NCBI RefSeq assembly: GCF_012563325.1
Contig: NZ_CP046232.1
Location: forward strand, 312,321-376,320
DNA: 64,000 nucleotides
Direction of reading: 5' to 3'
Source of the DNA: Enterobacteriaceae endosymbiont of Plateumaris braccata
GTDB taxonomy: Bacteria; Pseudomonadota; Gammaproteobacteria; Enterobacterales; Enterobacteriaceae
In this document: one piece after another, positions 37,509 to 50,583 of the stretch
Layout of the letters: each line of letters opens with the position of its first letter
Numbering within the stretch: position 1 is the stretch's first letter
The notes under the pieces: model-generated
What the model saw: only the letters and a program-made list of their open reading frames with translations
The model's database searches: none
Told to the model about the DNA's origin: nothing
Position numbers and translations under genes: made by a program

Positions 37509-39338
37509 TTATTTTTTTATCCAATCAGGTGCTCTAACTTTTTTTCTAGACATTAAATCATCTATTTGTAATATACCTATAGTTTCATATTTAATTAAAG
37601 CATTTTTCATTGCATGTAAAATATCAATATTTTCTTTTAAAATTTTAAATGCTCTATCATAGTTTTCTTGAATTAAATATTTAACTTCTTCATCAATTAT
37701 ACGTGCAGTTTGATCTGACATATGTTTTGTTTTTGTTACATTTCTACCTAAAAAAATTTCTCCTTCTTCTTCTGCATATAATAAAGGTCCTAATTTTTTA
37801 GAAAATCCCCATTGTGTTACCATATTTCTTGCTAAGTTAGTAGCAATTTTTATATCATTAGAAGCTCCAGTAGATACATATTTTTCTCCATAAATTATTT
37901 CCTCTGCAATACGACCACCATATAATGTAGAAATTTCACTTTCTAATTTTTGACGATTTAAACTAATGATATCAATTTCTGGTAAAAAGAATGTAACTCC
38001 TAATGCTTGACCTCTTGGAATTATAGTTACTTTATGAACTGGATCATGTCCTGGTACTAATCTTCCAATTATAGCATGTCCAGCTTCATGATAAGCAGTA
38101 GATTCTTTTTGAGATTCTGTCATAACCATAGAACGTCTTTCAGAACCCATCATAATTTTATCTTTAGCTTTTTCAAATTCAATCATAGATACAAATTCAT
38201 AATTTTTACGAGCAGCTAATAATGCACCTTCGTTTACTAAATTAGCTAAATCAGCTCCAGAAAATCCAGGAGTACCTCGTGCTAAAATTGAAACATTTAC
38301 ATCTTTTCCTAATGGAACATTTTTCATATGTATTTTTAATATTTGTTCTCTACCCCTAATATCTGGTAAACCTACTATTACTTGTCTATCAAAACGTCCA
38401 GGCCTTAAAAGTGCCGGATCTAATACATCAGGACGATTTGTTGCAGCGATAACAATAACACTTTCATTATCATTAAAACCATCCATTTCTACTAACATTT
38501 GATTAAGCGTTTGTTCTCTTTCATCATGTCCACCACCTAAACCAGCACCTCTTTGACGTCCTACTGCATCTATTTCATCAATAAATATAATACATGGAGA
38601 TGATTTTTTTGCTCTACTAAACATATCACGAACTCTAGAAGCTCCTACACCAACAAACATTTCAACAAAATCAGATCCAGAAATAGTGAAAAAGGGTACT
38701 TTAGATTCACCTGCTATAGCTTTTGCTAATAAGGTTTTACCTGTTCCTGGTGGACCTACCATTAAAACACCTTTAGGAATTTTACCACCTAATTTTTGAA
38801 ATTTTAGAGGTTCTTTTAGATAATCTACAAGTTCTTTAACTTCTTCTTTAGCTTCATCACATCCTGCTACATCATTAAATGTAGTTTTAATCTGATCTTT
38901 TGTAAACATACGAGCTTTACTTTTACCAAATGATAAAGCACCTTTACCTCCTCCTTGAATTTGACGTATAAAAAATAACCAAACAAAAACAAGTAAAAGA
39001 ACAGGAAACCATGATATAAATATAGATAATAATAAATTAGGACTTGCAGAAGGTTCACCAAATACTTTAATATTTTTATCTACTAATAACTGAAGTAAAT
39101 TAGGATCACTTATAGGAAGATATGTTGTATAATTAGTATCATCTTTTTTATCAACATAAACCTGACGTTTACTTATATAAACTGCATTTATTTGTTGATG
39201 ATTAATATCAGATAAAAAAGTTGCATATTCAATTTTTGATGTTTTATCATCAACATTTAGATTAAAACTCTGGAAAAAAGATAATAAAGTAATTGCAATT
39301 GCTAACCAGAGGATTAGATTTTTTGCTATACTGTTCAA
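37509..39338 (-). CDS. ftsH: ATP-dependent zinc metalloprotease FtsH
   Basis: A membrane-anchored AAA+ protease. It has 609 residues (about 645 in E. coli). Two transmembrane helices lie at about 5-22 and 104-124 around a periplasmic domain. Walker A is GPPGTGKT at 195-202, the pore motif FVGVG follows, then Walker B in IIFIDEID, an SRH region with RPGRFDR, and HEAGH zinc ligands near 417. The C-terminal tail beyond the coiled coil is trimmed. It follows rlmE by 41 bp as in E. coli rlmE-ftsH. A minus-strand ORF inside it is only a frame shadow. Confidence 0.98.
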   Translation of the reverse strand: MNSIAKNLILWLAIAITLLSFFQSFNLNVDDKTSKIEYATFLSDINHQQINAVYISKRQVYVDKKDDTNYTTYLPISDPNLLQLLVDKNIKVFGEPSASPNLLLSIFISWFPVLLLVFVWLFFIRQIQGGGKGALSFGKSKARMFTKDQIKTTFNDVAGCDEAKEEVKELVDYLKEPLKFQKLGGKIPKGVLMVGPPGTGKTLLAKAIAGESKVPFFTISGSDFVEMFVGVGASRVRDMFSRAKKSSPCIIFIDEIDAVGRQRGAGLGGGHDEREQTLNQMLVEMDGFNDNESVIVIAATNRPDVLDPALLRPGRFDRQVIVGLPDIRGREQILKIHMKNVPLGKDVNVSILARGTPGFSGADLANLVNEGALLAARKNYEFVSMIEFEKAKDKIMMGSERRSMVMTESQKESTAYHEAGHAIIGRLVPGHDPVHKVTIIPRGQALGVTFFLPEIDIISLNRQKLESEISTLYGGRIAEEIIYGEKYVSTGASNDIKIATNLARNMVTQWGFSKKLGPLLYAEEEGEIFLGRNVTKTKHMSDQTARIIDEEVKYLIQENYDRAFKILKENIDILHAMKNALIKYETIGILQIDDLMSRKKVRAPDWIKK

Positions 39339-39379
39339 AAAAGTAACTCCATAATTATTAGTATAAATATGAAAAAATA

Positions 39380-40012
39380 TTATTTATTTTGATATCCTTT
39401 TGCTACAATATATATTTCACATGAATGAGATCTTGAAGCATTAGGTTTTCTGATTTTCATTATTTTAAATAATGAATCAATTTTTTTTAAATATTGATCA
39501 ACACCTATACCTTGAAATATTTTTATTAAAAAATTTCCATTAAAATCCAATATAGAATAACACAATTTTAAAGCTAATTCACTTAAATATATAGATTTAG
39601 GTATATCTATTTCTTTAACACCAGAAATATTAGGAGACATATCAGACATTATGACTTGTGCTTTTAAATTATTTAATTTAATTTTAATTAAATTAATAAT
39701 ATTTATATCACATAAATTACCTTGAATAAAATCTACATTATCTATTTTTTTCATTGGTAATAAATCACAAGCTATTATTTTACCATTTAATCCAATTTTT
39801 GATAATGCAAACTTAGACCACCCTCCTGGAGAAGATCCTAAATCTATTATTTTCATATTTGGTTTAAAAATTTTATCTATTTTTTGTATTTCTTGTAATT
39901 TAAACCATGATCGTGATCTAAATTCACTATTTTGTTTTACTTTTTTGACATAAATATCTTTAAGATATTTTTTTATCCAAATATTTTTTTTTTTATTTTT
40001 TCTACATGACAT
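39380..40012 (-). CDS. rlmE: 23S rRNA 2'-O-ribose methyltransferase RlmE
   Basis: Methylates U2552 in the 23S A loop. It has 210 residues (209 in E. coli). The catalytic tetrad is fully kept with E. coli numbering: Lys38, Asp124, Lys164 and Glu199. The SAM loop [11 protein letters not shown] spans 56-66. The N-terminal lysine stretch is encoded across an 11-A run. It precedes ftsH. It is next to rpoC only through rearrangement, since E. coli has these at distant loci. Confidence 0.96.
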   Translation of the reverse strand: MSCRKNKKKNIWIKKYLKDIYVKKVKQNSEFRSRSWFKLQEIQKIDKIFKPNMKIIDLGSSPGGWSKFALSKIGLNGKIIACDLLPMKKIDNVDFIQGNLCDINIINLIKIKLNNLKAQVIMSDMSPNISGVKEIDIPKSIYLSELALKLCYSILDFNGNFLIKIFQGIGVDQYLKKIDSLFKIMKIRKPNASRSHSCEIYIVAKGYQNK

Positions 40013-40326
40013 TAATTTTATTTATTAAAATAATAAATATGTATTTTGTTATAAATGAAATAATCAATAATAATTATTTTTAATAAATATTATTTTTGAT
40101 ATAAGTATAACAAATTTTTTTTAAATTTACAAAATTAATAATAATGTTTATTATTAATTAAAATAAATATTTTACTATTAAAATAGTTAATAATAATTAA
40201 ATTGTAAAAAAATTGAAATAATTATAAATAAATATTTAAAATAATTTAACTTATTTCAGTATAATTACTGATTATAATTAAAAATTAATTTTTTAAAAAA
40301 TTAATTTTTAATTTATTAATAAAACA
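40013..40326 (-). other. Gene-free gap between rpoC and rlmE
   Basis: 314 bp of A/T filler at a junction between blocks that are far apart in E. coli. It contains the palindromic rpoC terminator (40276-40313). Beyond that I see no ORF with family resemblance and no RNA gene. A promoter for rlmE-ftsH must lie here but cannot be picked out. Confidence 0.5.
40276..40313 (-). terminator. 38-bp perfect A/T palindrome after rpoC
   Basis: 40276-40294 is the exact reverse complement of 40295-40313, with no G or C. It starts 14 bp past the rpoC stop on the minus strand. The arms contain T5-T6 and A5-A6 runs. It most likely ends the tuf-to-rpoC transcription unit. Confidence 0.65.
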
Positions 40327-43300
40327 TTATTTATATTTATTTTTTTTATTCAAACTAGCGTTTAATAGTTCAGTTAAATTTGCAGATGCTGATGCTACTG
40401 CTGTAATATTATGTTTTTTAATTTTATTAATACGATTTGTATGATAAGAATATCCAGTACCTGCAGGAATTAATCTTCCAACAATAACATTTTCTTTTAA
40501 ACCTTTTAATTCATCAAATTTTCCTGCAACAGAAGCTTCTGTTAATACTCTTGTTGTTTCCTGAAAAGAAGCAGCAGAAATAAAAGATGTAGTTGCTAAA
40601 GAAGCTTTAGTAATACCTAACAAATCATGAATATAAGATATCTTTTTTTTACCCTGTTTTTTTAATTTTTTATTAATTTTTTTAATTTGAGATACATCAA
40701 CTTGCTCACCTTCTAAAAAATTTGAATCTCCTTTATTTTTAATGGTTGCTTTACGTAACATTTGTCGTATTATCACTTCAATATGTTTATCATTAATTTT
40801 AACTCCTTGTAAACGATATACTTCTTGGACTTCATTAATTATATAATTTGTTACTTCATTGACACCTTTTAAACGTAATATATCATGTGGAGATTCAGAA
40901 CCATCTGAAATAATATCTCCTTGATTTACTAATTCTCCTTCAAAAACATTTATTTGTCTCCATTTTGGTATCATTTCTTCATATACATTTTCATTATTAT
41001 TAATAGGATTAATTATTATACGTCTTTTACCTTTAGTTTCTTTTCCAAATGAAATTATACCACTAATTTCTGCTAAAATTGCTGATTCTTTTGGACGACG
41101 AGCTTCAAATAAATCTGCTACTCTAGGTAATCCTCCTGTTATATCCTTAGTTCCTCCTGACTCTTGTGGTATTCTTGCAATTATTTCTCCAGCATGAATA
41201 TTCATTCCATTTTCCAAATGAACTATTGTTTTACTAGGTAAAAAATAATGAGCCGGTATATCAGTTCCAGGGATTAAAATATCTTCATTTTCAAGATTTA
41301 CGATTTTCAACATAGGTCGTAAATCTTTTCCTATTAATGTTCTTTCTGATGTATCTAATACTACTATAGAAGATAAACCTGTTAATTCATCAGTTTGACG
41401 AATAATAGTTTGACCATCTAACATGTCAATAAATTTTATTTTTCCATTAACTTCACTAACTATAGGCATATTATGTGGATCCCAATAAGCAATTATTTCT
41501 CCTGAATTAATTTTTTCTCCATTTTTTTTAGTCATAATTGCACCATAAGGTATTTTATATTTTTCTTTTATACGTCCAAAATCATCTAATATTTTTAATT
41601 TAACATTTCTTGAAGTAATAACTAATTTACCATCAGAATTAATAACAGATTTCATATTAGTTAATTTTATAATACCTTTGCTTTTTATTTGAATACTAGA
41701 TTCAGATGCAACTCTAGAAGCAGCCCCACCTATATGAAATGTTCTCATTGTTAATTGTGTTCCAGGTTCTCCTATTGATTGTGCTGCAATTACTCCAATT
41801 GCTTCTCCTTTATTTATAATATGTCCTCTTGCTAAGTCACTACCATAACAATTAGCACATACACCAAAATTAGTTTCACAACTTACAACAGATCTAACTT
41901 TAATATTATCAATAGAATATTTATCTAAAACATCACAATATTTTTCATTTAATAATGTATTACGAGCAATTAAAACATCATTTCTTCCTGGTTTTAAAAT
42001 ATCTTTTGATGTTACTCTACCTACAACTCTTTCTCTTAGAGATTCTTTAACATCTCCTCCTTCAATTATAGAAGACATTTCAATGCCATTTTTAGTAAAA
42101 CAATCATTCTCTGTAATTACTAAATCTTGAGCTACATCAACTAATCTACGAGTTAAATAACCTGAATTTGCTGTTTTTAATGCAGTATCTGCTAGTCCTT
42201 TTCGTGCTCCATGAGTAGATATAAAGTATTGTAGTACATTTAATCCTTCTTTAAAATTAGCTGTAATTGGAGTTTCAATAATTGATCCATCAGGTTTAGC
42301 CATTAGTCCTCTCATACCAGCTAATTGTCTTATTTGAGCAGCTGAACCACGTGCACCAGAATCTGCCATCATAAAAATATTATTAAAAGATATTTGTTTT
42401 TCTATAATTCCTTTTTTATTAATTACATTTTCTGTCGATAAATTTTTCATCATTGCTTGTGCTACTTTTTCATTCGCCACTGACCAAATATCAATAATTT
42501 TATTATATCTTTCTCCAGCTGTTACTAACCCTGATTGAAATTGTTCTTGAATTTCAGAAACTTCAGATTCTGCTGCTAATATTATAGTAGATTTTTTTTT
42601 AGGAATAATAATATCATCAATTCCTACAGAAGATCCTGATCTAGCTGCATAATAAAATCCAGTATACATAATTTTATCTGCAAAAATAACTGTAGATTTT
42701 AATCCTAAAATTCTATAACATATATTTAACATTTTAGAAATTGATCTTTTCCCTAAAGTTTGATTTATTATTGTATAAGGCAAACCTTTTGGTACATACA
42801 TCCAAAATATTGCTCGACCGATTGTAGTATTAACAATATTTTTATTTTTTATCCATTCATTATTTTTATTTTTACAATATTCAGTAATTTTTACTTTGAC
42901 ACGTGCATGTAAATCTCCTTGTCCTGTAAGATAAACTTTTTCTGCTTCTTGAGAACTAGCTAATATCATATCCTCTCCTTTTGCATTAATTTTTTCCCTA
43001 GTCATATAATATAATCCTAAAACTACATCTTGTGATGGAACAATAATAGGTTCACCATTAGCTGGTGATAAAATATTATTAGTAGCCATCATCAGAGCTC
43101 TAGCTTCTAATTGTGCTTCTAAAGTTAAAGGAATATGTACTGCCATTTGATCTCCATCAAAATCAGCATTATAAGCTGCACACACAAGAGGATGTAATTG
43201 TATTGCTTTTCCTTCAATTAATATTGGTTCAAAAGCTTGTATTCCTAATCTATGTAAAGTTGGCGCACGATTTAATAATATCGGATGTTCTCTTATAACT

Positions 43301-44541
43301 TCTTCTAAAACATCCCAAACTACAGATTCTTCTTTTTCAACCATTTTTTTTGCTGTTTTAATTGTTGTAGCAAATCCTTGCATTTCTAATCTTCCATATA
43401 CAAATGGTTTAAACAATTCTAAAGCCATTTTTTTAGGTAAACCACATTGATTCAAACGTAAATAAGGTCCTACTGTAATAACAGATCTACCCGAATAATC
43501 TACTCTTTTACCTAATAAATTCTGTCTAAATCTTCCTTGTTTCCCTTTAATCATATCGGCTAATGATTTTAAAGGTCTTTTATTAGACCCTATAATTGCT
43601 CTTCCTCTTCTTCCATTGTCTAAAAGAGCATCAACTGCTTCTTGTAACATACGTTTTTCATTTCTTACTATAATATCTGGTGCTGATAATTCTAGTAGAC
43701 GTTTTAATCTATTGTTACGGTTAATAACACGACGATATAAATCATTTAAATCAGAAGTAGCAAATCTTCCTCCATCTAATGGAACTAAAGGTCTTAAATC
43801 AGGAGGTAACACAGGTAATACATTCATTATCATCCATTCTGGTTTATTTCCTGAATGAATAAATAATTCAAGTAATTTTATCCGTTTAGTAATTTTTTTC
43901 CTTTTGGTTTCAGAATTAGTATTATATAATTCTTCTCGTAAAAATTTATATTCTTCTTCTAAATTAATATTTTTTAATAAATATTGAATAGCTTCTGCTC
44001 CCATTTTTGCATTAAATTCATTGCCAAATTCTTCTAATGCGTCTAAATATTGTTCTTCTGTTAAAACTTGTTTTTTATTTAATGTAGTCATTCCTTCTTC
44101 TATAACAACGTAAGATTCAAAATATAGTACTCTTTCAATATCCTTTAAAGGCATATTCAATAATAGTCCTATTCTAGAAGGTAATGATTTTAAAAACCAT
44201 ATGTGTGCAGTAGGTGATGCAAGTTCAATATGACCCATTCTTTCACGTCTAACTTTAGTTTGTGTAACTTCTACACCACATTTTTCACATATTACACCAC
44301 GATGTTTTAATCTTTTATACTTACCACATAAACATTCATAATCTTTTACAGGACCAAAAATACGTGCACAAAATAAACCATCTCTTTCAGGTTTAAAAGT
44401 ACGATAGTTAATTGTTTCTGGTTTTTTCACTTCTCCAAAAGACCAAGACCTAATTATATCAGAAGAAGCTAAAGAAATTTTTATTGAATCAAATTCTTTT
44501 ATTCTATTTGGTGATTTTAAAAGCTTAAATAACTTTTTCAC
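40327..44541 (-). CDS. rpoC: RNA polymerase beta' subunit
   Basis: 1404 residues (1407 in E. coli). The first zinc site CLCGKYKR...CEKCG is near 70-88. The catalytic [10 protein letters not shown] carries the three magnesium aspartates near 460. Bridge helix and trigger loop segments ([46 protein letters not shown]) are intact, and the second zinc site lies in [11 protein letters not shown]. The E. coli lineage insert near the C-terminus is kept. It follows rpoB by 81 bp and ends at a long palindrome. Confidence 0.98.
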   Translation of the reverse strand: MKKLFKLLKSPNRIKEFDSIKISLASSDIIRSWSFGEVKKPETINYRTFKPERDGLFCARIFGPVKDYECLCGKYKRLKHRGVICEKCGVEVTQTKVRRERMGHIELASPTAHIWFLKSLPSRIGLLLNMPLKDIERVLYFESYVVIEEGMTTLNKKQVLTEEQYLDALEEFGNEFNAKMGAEAIQYLLKNINLEEEYKFLREELYNTNSETKRKKITKRIKLLELFIHSGNKPEWMIMNVLPVLPPDLRPLVPLDGGRFATSDLNDLYRRVINRNNRLKRLLELSAPDIIVRNEKRMLQEAVDALLDNGRRGRAIIGSNKRPLKSLADMIKGKQGRFRQNLLGKRVDYSGRSVITVGPYLRLNQCGLPKKMALELFKPFVYGRLEMQGFATTIKTAKKMVEKEESVVWDVLEEVIREHPILLNRAPTLHRLGIQAFEPILIEGKAIQLHPLVCAAYNADFDGDQMAVHIPLTLEAQLEARALMMATNNILSPANGEPIIVPSQDVVLGLYYMTREKINAKGEDMILASSQEAEKVYLTGQGDLHARVKVKITEYCKNKNNEWIKNKNIVNTTIGRAIFWMYVPKGLPYTIINQTLGKRSISKMLNICYRILGLKSTVIFADKIMYTGFYYAARSGSSVGIDDIIIPKKKSTIILAAESEVSEIQEQFQSGLVTAGERYNKIIDIWSVANEKVAQAMMKNLSTENVINKKGIIEKQISFNNIFMMADSGARGSAAQIRQLAGMRGLMAKPDGSIIETPITANFKEGLNVLQYFISTHGARKGLADTALKTANSGYLTRRLVDVAQDLVITENDCFTKNGIEMSSIIEGGDVKESLRERVVGRVTSKDILKPGRNDVLIARNTLLNEKYCDVLDKYSIDNIKVRSVVSCETNFGVCANCYGSDLARGHIINKGEAIGVIAAQSIGEPGTQLTMRTFHIGGAASRVASESSIQIKSKGIIKLTNMKSVINSDGKLVITSRNVKLKILDDFGRIKEKYKIPYGAIMTKKNGEKINSGEIIAYWDPHNMPIVSEVNGKIKFIDMLDGQTIIRQTDELTGLSSIVVLDTSERTLIGKDLRPMLKIVNLENEDILIPGTDIPAHYFLPSKTIVHLENGMNIHAGEIIARIPQESGGTKDITGGLPRVADLFEARRPKESAILAEISGIISFGKETKGKRRIIINPINNNENVYEEMIPKWRQINVFEGELVNQGDIISDGSESPHDILRLKGVNEVTNYIINEVQEVYRLQGVKINDKHIEVIIRQMLRKATIKNKGDSNFLEGEQVDVSQIKKINKKLKKQGKKKISYIHDLLGITKASLATTSFISAASFQETTRVLTEASVAGKFDELKGLKENVIVGRLIPAGTGYSYHTNRINKIKKHNITAVASASANLTELLNASLNKKNKYK

Positions 44542-44622
44542 AAAAAGATTACCTCACACATATTAGAAATTAATAAACAATTTAATTTTTAAATAATTAA
44601 TTATAAATTAAATTTTAAAAAT

Positions 44623-47600
44623 TTATTCTTTATTTTCTAATTCAATATTTATTCCTAATGAACGTATTTCTTTAAGTAAAACATTAAAAGACTCTGGTAT
44701 TCCTGGTTCCATTTGATGATTTCCATCAATAATGTTTTTATACATTTTTGTTCTACCATTTACATCATCAGATTTAATTGTTAACATTTCTTGTAAAGTA
44801 TATGCTGCTCCATATGCTTCTAAAGCCCATACTTCCATTTCTCCAAATCTTTGTCCTCCAAATTGAGCTTTTCCTCCTAAAGGTTGTTGTGTAACTAAAC
44901 TATATGATCCTGTAGATCTTGCATGCATTTTATCATCTACTAAATGATTTAATTTTAACATATACATATAACCTACAGTTACAGGTCTTTCAAATTTTTC
45001 ACCTATAAGACCATCATACAATGTAATTTGACCGGAAGTTGGTAAATCAGAAAATCTTAATAATTCTTTTATTTCATTTTCTTTTGCTCCATCAAAAACT
45101 GGAGTTGCTATTGGCATTCCTTTTTTTAAATTATTTGCTAAAGATAATATCTCTTCATCTGAAAAATTATTAAAATTTATTTTTTGTCTAATACCGTTAC
45201 CTACATTATAAGCTTTTTGAATAAAACAACGTATTTTTTCAATATTTTTTTGTTTTTGCAATAAAAAATTTATTTTATCACCAATACCTTTTGCAGCCAT
45301 ACCCAAATGCGTTTCTAAAATTTGTCCTATATTCATTCTAGAAGGGACACCTAATGGATTTAATACAACATCTACAGGATTACCATTATCATCATATGGC
45401 ATATCTTCTATAGGACAAATTTTTGATATAACTCCTTTATTACCATGTCTCCCTGCCATTTTATCTCCTGATTGAACTTGTCTTTTAACAGCTAAATTAA
45501 CTTTAACTATTTTAAGTATACCAGGAGCTAAATCATCACCTTGAGTTATTTTTTTCTTTTCTAAAGTAAATATTTTATTAAATTTTATTTTTAATTCATT
45601 ATATTGGTTTATAAGTTCATTTAATTCTTTTTCTTTACTTTTATTAGTAAAAAATTTTATCCAATATTTTAAAGAATATTTTTCTATATCTTTTTTGCTA
45701 ATACCATTTTCAATTAAAAATGAATGTATACGTGTAATAATATTGATTTCAAATATTTTTTGTTCATCAAGTAAATCTTTTTTAATTTGTTTTAATTCCA
45801 TTTCTTCAATTTCTAAAGTTCTTTTATCTTTTTTAACTCCATCTCTTGTAAAAATTTTTACATCGATAACAGTACCTGAAACACCATTAGGAACACGTAA
45901 TGATGTATCTTTAACATTAGAAGCTTTTTCTCCAAAAATGGCACGTAATAATTTCTCTTCTGGTGATAATTGTGTTTCTCCTTTAGGAGTTACTTTACCA
46001 ACCAAAATATCATTACTTGTTACTTCAGCGCCGATATACACAATACCTGATTCATCTAATTTAGATAAAGAAGATTCACTAACATTAGGTATATCTGAAG
46101 TAATTTCTTCAGGTCCTAATTTAGTATCACGTGATATACATGATAATTCTTGTATATGAATTGTTGTAAATCTATCTTCCTGTACAATTTTTTCTGAAAG
46201 TAGTATAGAATCTTCAAAATTATAACCATTCCATGGCATAAATGCCACTCTCATATTTTGACCTAATGCTAATTCACCTAAATCAGTAGATGGTCCATCT
46301 GCTAATACATCTCCTTTTTTTACTAATTCATTTAATTTAATACATGGAATTTGATTAATACATGTATTTTGATTAGATCTTGTATATTTGGTTAAATGAT
46401 AAATATCAATACCCTTTTTTTGTTTATTTGTTTCATTATTACTTACTTTTATAATAATACGAGATGCATCTACATATTGTACAATACCTGAATTTTTGGC
46501 AATAATATTTACTCCTGAATCTACAGCTACTATTCTTTCCATACCAGTACCTACTAAAGGTTTTTCTGCTCTTAAAGTAGGGACTGCTTGTCTTTGCATA
46601 TTAGCACCCATTAATGCTCTATTTGCATCATCGTGTTCTAAAAATGGAATTAAAGAAGCTCCTACAGATACTATTTGTTGATTAGAAACATCCATATAAT
46701 TTATTTGTTCTTTTTTAAATAAACTAGATTCTCCTTTATTTCTACATGTAACTAAATCATCTATAATTAATCCATTTGATAAATCTAATTTTGTATTAGC
46801 TTGTGCTATAATAAAGTTACCTTCTTCTATAGAAGATAAATAATGAATTATATTAGTAACATAAGCATTGTTAACACAACGATAAGGAGTTTCTAAAAAA
46901 CCATATACATTGGTTCTAGCATAAACTGATAATGAATTAATTAAACCTATATTAGGTCCTTCTGGAGTTTCAATAGGACATACTCTACCATAATGAGTAG
47001 GATGAACATCTCTAACTTCAAAACCTGCTCTTTCTCTTGTTAGACCACCTGGACCTAAAGCTGAAATACGTCTTTTATGTGTAATTTCTGATAACGGATT
47101 ATTTTGATCCATAAATTGAGATAATTGACTAGAACAAAAAAATTCTTTTATAGCAGCAGAAATAGGTTTAGCATTAATCATATCCTGAGGCATGATGTTA
47201 TCATCACTTAATGATAATCGTTCTTTAACAGAACGTTCAACACGAATTAATCCTATACGAAATTGATTTTCTATCATTTCTCCAACAGATCGAATTCTTC
47301 TATTACCTAAATGATCGATATCATCTATTTCTCCTTTTCCATTACGTATGCTTATTAATTTTTTAATTACATCAACAATATCTTGTTTATTTAAAATTCC
47401 AGTACCAATTATATTATCACAAGATAAAGAACGATTAAATTTCATTCTTCCTACAGAAGACAAATCATAACGCTCTATATTAAAGAATAATTTTTTAAAT
47501 AATAATTCTGCTGATTCTTTAGTAGGAGGTTCACCAGGTCTCATCATCCTATATATTTCTATTAAAGCTTCTAATCTATCATTAGTTGTATCTATTCTTA

Positions 47601-48654
47601 ATGTTTCAGATATATATGGACCTTGATCTAAATCATTAGTAAATATTGTATCAATTGTACTATATTCATTATTTTCTATAATATTATTAATAATATCTAA
47701 TTCTAAACAAGAATTAGCAGAAATTATAATTTCTCCTGTTTTATTATTTATATAATCTTTAGATATTGTTTTTCCTATAAGATAATCTTTTGGTATGTTT
47801 ATATATTGAATTTTATTTTTTTTTAAATTATTAATATGTTTTAAAGTAATACGTTTTCCTTTTTCTATATAAACTATATCATTAATTACTATATTAAATA
47901 ATGCTGTTTCTCCTCTTAATCTATCTGGTATTAATTTCATTGATAATTTTTTATTTTTTATAATATAAATATTTTTTTCAAAAAAAATATCTAAAATTTG
48001 TTCAATATCATAACCCAAAGCTTTTAATATTATTGTAACTGGTAATTTCCTTCTTCTATCAATACGCATAAAAATATTATCTTTAGGATCAAATTCAAAA
48101 TCTAACCAAGATCCTCTATAAGGAATAATACGAGCATTATATAATATTTTTCCTGAAGTATGTGTTTTCCCTTTATCACTATCAAAAAATACTCCAGGAC
48201 TACGATGTAATTGAGAAACCACTACTCTTTCAATACCATTAACTATAAAAGTACCATTTTTTGTCATTAATGGAATTTCTCCCATATATACTTCTTGTTC
48301 TTTTATAATTTTTTTATTTGTTTCTATTAATTCTTTATTATAAATAATTAATTGTAATGTTACACGCAATGGTGCAGAATAAGTCATACCTCTTATTTTA
48401 CATTCTTTAACATTAAAAATAGATTTACCTAAACGATAATTTATATAATGTAATTCACAATTACCACTATAACTATTTATTGGAAAAATAGATTTAAAAG
48501 CAGCTTCTAATCCATATTTCCCCGTAAGATCTTGTTTTATAAATTTTTTAAATGAATCAAGTTGTATAGAAAGTAAATATGGAATATCTAAAACTTGAGA
48601 TTGTTTACTAAAATCTTTACGAATACGTTTTTTTTCAGTTTGAGAATAAACCAT
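44623..48654 (-). CDS. rpoB: RNA polymerase beta subunit
   Basis: 1343 residues (1342 in E. coli). The start has GAGGAA upstream. The rifampicin pocket reads [20 protein letters not shown] with wild-type Asp, His, Arg and Ser, but the preceding glycine (E. coli Gly507) is cysteine. Core motifs [47 protein letters not shown] and [19 protein letters not shown] are intact. The lineage-specific inserts of enterobacteria are retained. The rplL-rpoB gap holds an attenuator-like hairpin. Confidence 0.98.
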   Translation of the reverse strand: MVYSQTEKKRIRKDFSKQSQVLDIPYLLSIQLDSFKKFIKQDLTGKYGLEAAFKSIFPINSYSGNCELHYINYRLGKSIFNVKECKIRGMTYSAPLRVTLQLIIYNKELIETNKKIIKEQEVYMGEIPLMTKNGTFIVNGIERVVVSQLHRSPGVFFDSDKGKTHTSGKILYNARIIPYRGSWLDFEFDPKDNIFMRIDRRRKLPVTIILKALGYDIEQILDIFFEKNIYIIKNKKLSMKLIPDRLRGETALFNIVINDIVYIEKGKRITLKHINNLKKNKIQYINIPKDYLIGKTISKDYINNKTGEIIISANSCLELDIINNIIENNEYSTIDTIFTNDLDQGPYISETLRIDTTNDRLEALIEIYRMMRPGEPPTKESAELLFKKLFFNIERYDLSSVGRMKFNRSLSCDNIIGTGILNKQDIVDVIKKLISIRNGKGEIDDIDHLGNRRIRSVGEMIENQFRIGLIRVERSVKERLSLSDDNIMPQDMINAKPISAAIKEFFCSSQLSQFMDQNNPLSEITHKRRISALGPGGLTRERAGFEVRDVHPTHYGRVCPIETPEGPNIGLINSLSVYARTNVYGFLETPYRCVNNAYVTNIIHYLSSIEEGNFIIAQANTKLDLSNGLIIDDLVTCRNKGESSLFKKEQINYMDVSNQQIVSVGASLIPFLEHDDANRALMGANMQRQAVPTLRAEKPLVGTGMERIVAVDSGVNIIAKNSGIVQYVDASRIIIKVSNNETNKQKKGIDIYHLTKYTRSNQNTCINQIPCIKLNELVKKGDVLADGPSTDLGELALGQNMRVAFMPWNGYNFEDSILLSEKIVQEDRFTTIHIQELSCISRDTKLGPEEITSDIPNVSESSLSKLDESGIVYIGAEVTSNDILVGKVTPKGETQLSPEEKLLRAIFGEKASNVKDTSLRVPNGVSGTVIDVKIFTRDGVKKDKRTLEIEEMELKQIKKDLLDEQKIFEINIITRIHSFLIENGISKKDIEKYSLKYWIKFFTNKSKEKELNELINQYNELKIKFNKIFTLEKKKITQGDDLAPGILKIVKVNLAVKRQVQSGDKMAGRHGNKGVISKICPIEDMPYDDNGNPVDVVLNPLGVPSRMNIGQILETHLGMAAKGIGDKINFLLQKQKNIEKIRCFIQKAYNVGNGIRQKINFNNFSDEEILSLANNLKKGMPIATPVFDGAKENEIKELLRFSDLPTSGQITLYDGLIGEKFERPVTVGYMYMLKLNHLVDDKMHARSTGSYSLVTQQPLGGKAQFGGQRFGEMEVWALEAYGAAYTLQEMLTIKSDDVNGRTKMYKNIIDGNHQMEPGIPESFNVLLKEIRSLGINIELENKE

Positions 48655-48691
48655 ATGGTTCCTCAGTTATCTGATAGATTGAGTATCTAAT

Positions 48692-48718
48692 TTAAATTTT
48701 ATTTAAAATAAAATTTAA
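48692..48718 (-). terminator. Attenuator-like hairpin between rplL and rpoB
   Basis: 48692-48704 is the reverse complement of 48706-48718 around a single centre base (a hairpin of about 11 bp in RNA). E. coli has a partial terminator at this place, so a similar attenuating role is plausible. There is no G-C pair in the stem. Confidence 0.4.
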
Positions 48719-48791
48719 TATATATGTATTATAAAATGTTATTAAAAAAATTTAGTAATTATTTTATTAATATCTTTTTTTATATTTCAAA

Positions 48792-49163
48792 TTATTTTAC
48801 TTCTATTTCAGCACCAGTAATTTTCAATGTTTTTTCTAAAGTTAAAGCTTCTTCTTTACTAATAGCTTCTTTTAGAAGAACTGGTGCAGATTCTACTAAA
48901 TCTTTTGATTCTTTCAATCCTAATCCCATACAACTTCTCACTGCTTTTATTACTGCTATTTTATTTTTTCCTATATTTTTTAAATATAAATTAAATTCAG
49001 TTTTTTCTTCTACTTCTTCTATTGTTTTATCATTAACTGCCTGTGTCATAACAGTGGAAGCTGATACTCCAAATTTTTTTTCCATATCACTTATTAAATC
49101 CATTATATCCATAATAGACATAGTACCAACAGCTTCTATTATTTGTTCTTTAGTTATAGACAT
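48792..49163 (-). CDS. rplL: 50S ribosomal protein L7/L12
   Basis: The ribosomal stalk protein that recruits translational GTPases. It has 123 residues (121 in E. coli). The N-terminal dimerisation domain [16 protein letters not shown] is followed by a shortened hinge, then the C-terminal domain with [20 protein letters not shown] and [10 protein letters not shown]. The hinge lost most alanines and is now EEVEEKTEF. It is 57 bp after rplJ. Confidence 0.97.
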   Translation of the reverse strand: MSITKEQIIEAVGTMSIMDIMDLISDMEKKFGVSASTVMTQAVNDKTIEEVEEKTEFNLYLKNIGKNKIAVIKAVRSCMGLGLKESKDLVESAPVLLKEAISKEEALTLEKTLKITGAEIEVK

Positions 49164-49220
49164 AAAAAATTCCTAAAATTAAGAAACAATTTTTTATTAA
49201 AATAAATAAAAAATTGTTTT

Positions 49221-49718
49221 TTATAAATTATTTTTTGTATTTTTAATAATTATTAATGTTTTGATAAATTTTCCTATAGCAGCTTCTTTAATTGTAGTTA
49301 ACATAAAAGATAAAGCTTCTTTGAAAGTAGGTAATGTGGCTAACTTATCAATATTTTTAGCATCAATCAATTTACCATTAAAAGAAGCAATTTTAATTTT
49401 AAAATTAGTATTTTTTTTAGCAAATTCTTTAAATAAACGTGCAGCTGTACCAGGATGTTTTAGTGAATATCCAACTAATATTGGTCCATTTAATTGATCT
49501 TTTAAGCATTCAAAAATACTATTTTTTATAATTAATTTTAATAGTTTATTTCTTACTACTCCTATAAAAACATGATTTTCACGACTATTTTTTCTTAATT
49601 CAGTAATACTATTAACATTTATACCACAAGCATCAGCAATAACAACAGATAAAGCTTTTTGATTTATTTTGCTTAATTTTGCAACAATCATTTTTTTTTC
49701 TGTAATATTTAATGGCAT
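49221..49718 (-). CDS. rplJ: 50S ribosomal protein L10
   Basis: The stalk base that carries L7/L12 dimers. It has 165 residues as in E. coli. LVADA-like IADACGINVNSITELRKN and the GPILVGYSLKHPGTAARLFKEF region match the family, and the C-terminal helix that binds L12 is present. The start is preceded by CAGGAG. In E. coli L10-L12 represses translation at the rplJ leader; here the 154-bp leader is AT-rich and I could not assign the binding fold. Confidence 0.96.
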   Translation of the reverse strand: MPLNITEKKMIVAKLSKINQKALSVVIADACGINVNSITELRKNSRENHVFIGVVRNKLLKLIIKNSIFECLKDQLNGPILVGYSLKHPGTAARLFKEFAKKNTNFKIKIASFNGKLIDAKNIDKLATLPTFKEALSFMLTTIKEAAIGKFIKTLIIIKNTKNNL

Positions 49719-49872
49719 TAGATTATTGCACTCCTGAGTTTTTAATATAAAAGAATTAAATTATTAGAATTGATATTCTAAATATAAAATATTTACATTA
49801 CAATAATAAACTATATTATTTAATTAAAAAATAATTATTTTAATATAAAAAAAACTATTCGTAAAGTAAAAA

Positions 49873-50574
49873 TTATACTTTAATATTTATTAAAGATGTT
49901 GTTATATCAATAGAAACTCCCATAGTTGATGAAATATATATTTTTTTTATAAAATCTCCTTTTACTTGTGTTGGTTTATATTTTTTTAGATTTTTTATAA
50001 AAAATTCTATATTTTCTTTTATTTTATAATTATCAAAATTAATTTTACCTACACTAGTATGAATAATACCATTTTTATCATTACGATAATTAATTTGTCC
50101 TTTTTTAATTTTTTTTATAATATCTTTGATATTTTCAGTAATAGTTCCTAATTTAGGATTAGGCATTATTCCACGAGGACCTAATACAGGAGCTAATTTA
50201 CTAACTAAATTCATCGCTTCTGGAATAGTTATCACTATATCAATTTTTTTTTTATTGTTTTTGATTTTTTCCGCTAAATCTTCCATTCCAATTAAATCTG
50301 CACCAGCTTCTTTTGCCTCTATCGCTTTAGCTCCATAAGCAAAAACAGCAATTTTTATATTTTTTCCTGTTCCATAAGGTAATATAACACTATTTCTAAT
50401 ATTCTGTTCTGATTTTTTTGGATCTATACCTAATAGTACTGCAATATCGATGCTTTCAATGAACTTAACTGTACTAAATTCTTTTAATTTATTAATAGCT
50501 TTATCAATAGAAATTTTTTTGTTTTGATTAATTTTACTATACATATTAGTCATACGTTTTGTTTGTTTAACCAT
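49873..50574 (-). CDS. rplA: 50S ribosomal protein L1
   Basis: The L1 stalk protein, also a translational repressor of rplKA in E. coli. It has 233 residues (234). MVKQTKRMTNMYSKI, VKFIESIDIAVLLGIDPKKSEQNIR, PVLGPRGIMPNPKLGT and RNDKNGIIHTSVGK are diagnostic. It lies 10 bp after rplK, so the two are translationally coupled. Confidence 0.97.
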   Translation of the reverse strand: MVKQTKRMTNMYSKINQNKKISIDKAINKLKEFSTVKFIESIDIAVLLGIDPKKSEQNIRNSVILPYGTGKNIKIAVFAYGAKAIEAKEAGADLIGMEDLAEKIKNNKKKIDIVITIPEAMNLVSKLAPVLGPRGIMPNPKLGTITENIKDIIKKIKKGQINYRNDKNGIIHTSVGKINFDNYKIKENIEFFIKNLKKYKPTQVKGDFIKKIYISSTMGVSIDITTSLINIKV

Positions 50575-50583
50575 TATTATATT

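Noticed and set aside
38867..39061. 64-codon minus-strand ORF
   Set aside because: An alternative frame inside ftsH; the ftsH frame is continuous and fully conserved, so it does not indicate a frameshift.
45695..46159. 154-codon plus-strand ORF
   Set aside because: Antisense shadow of rpoB, with no independent family match or start signal.
48724..49176. 150-codon plus-strand ORF
   Set aside because: Antisense to rplL, which is clearly the real gene.
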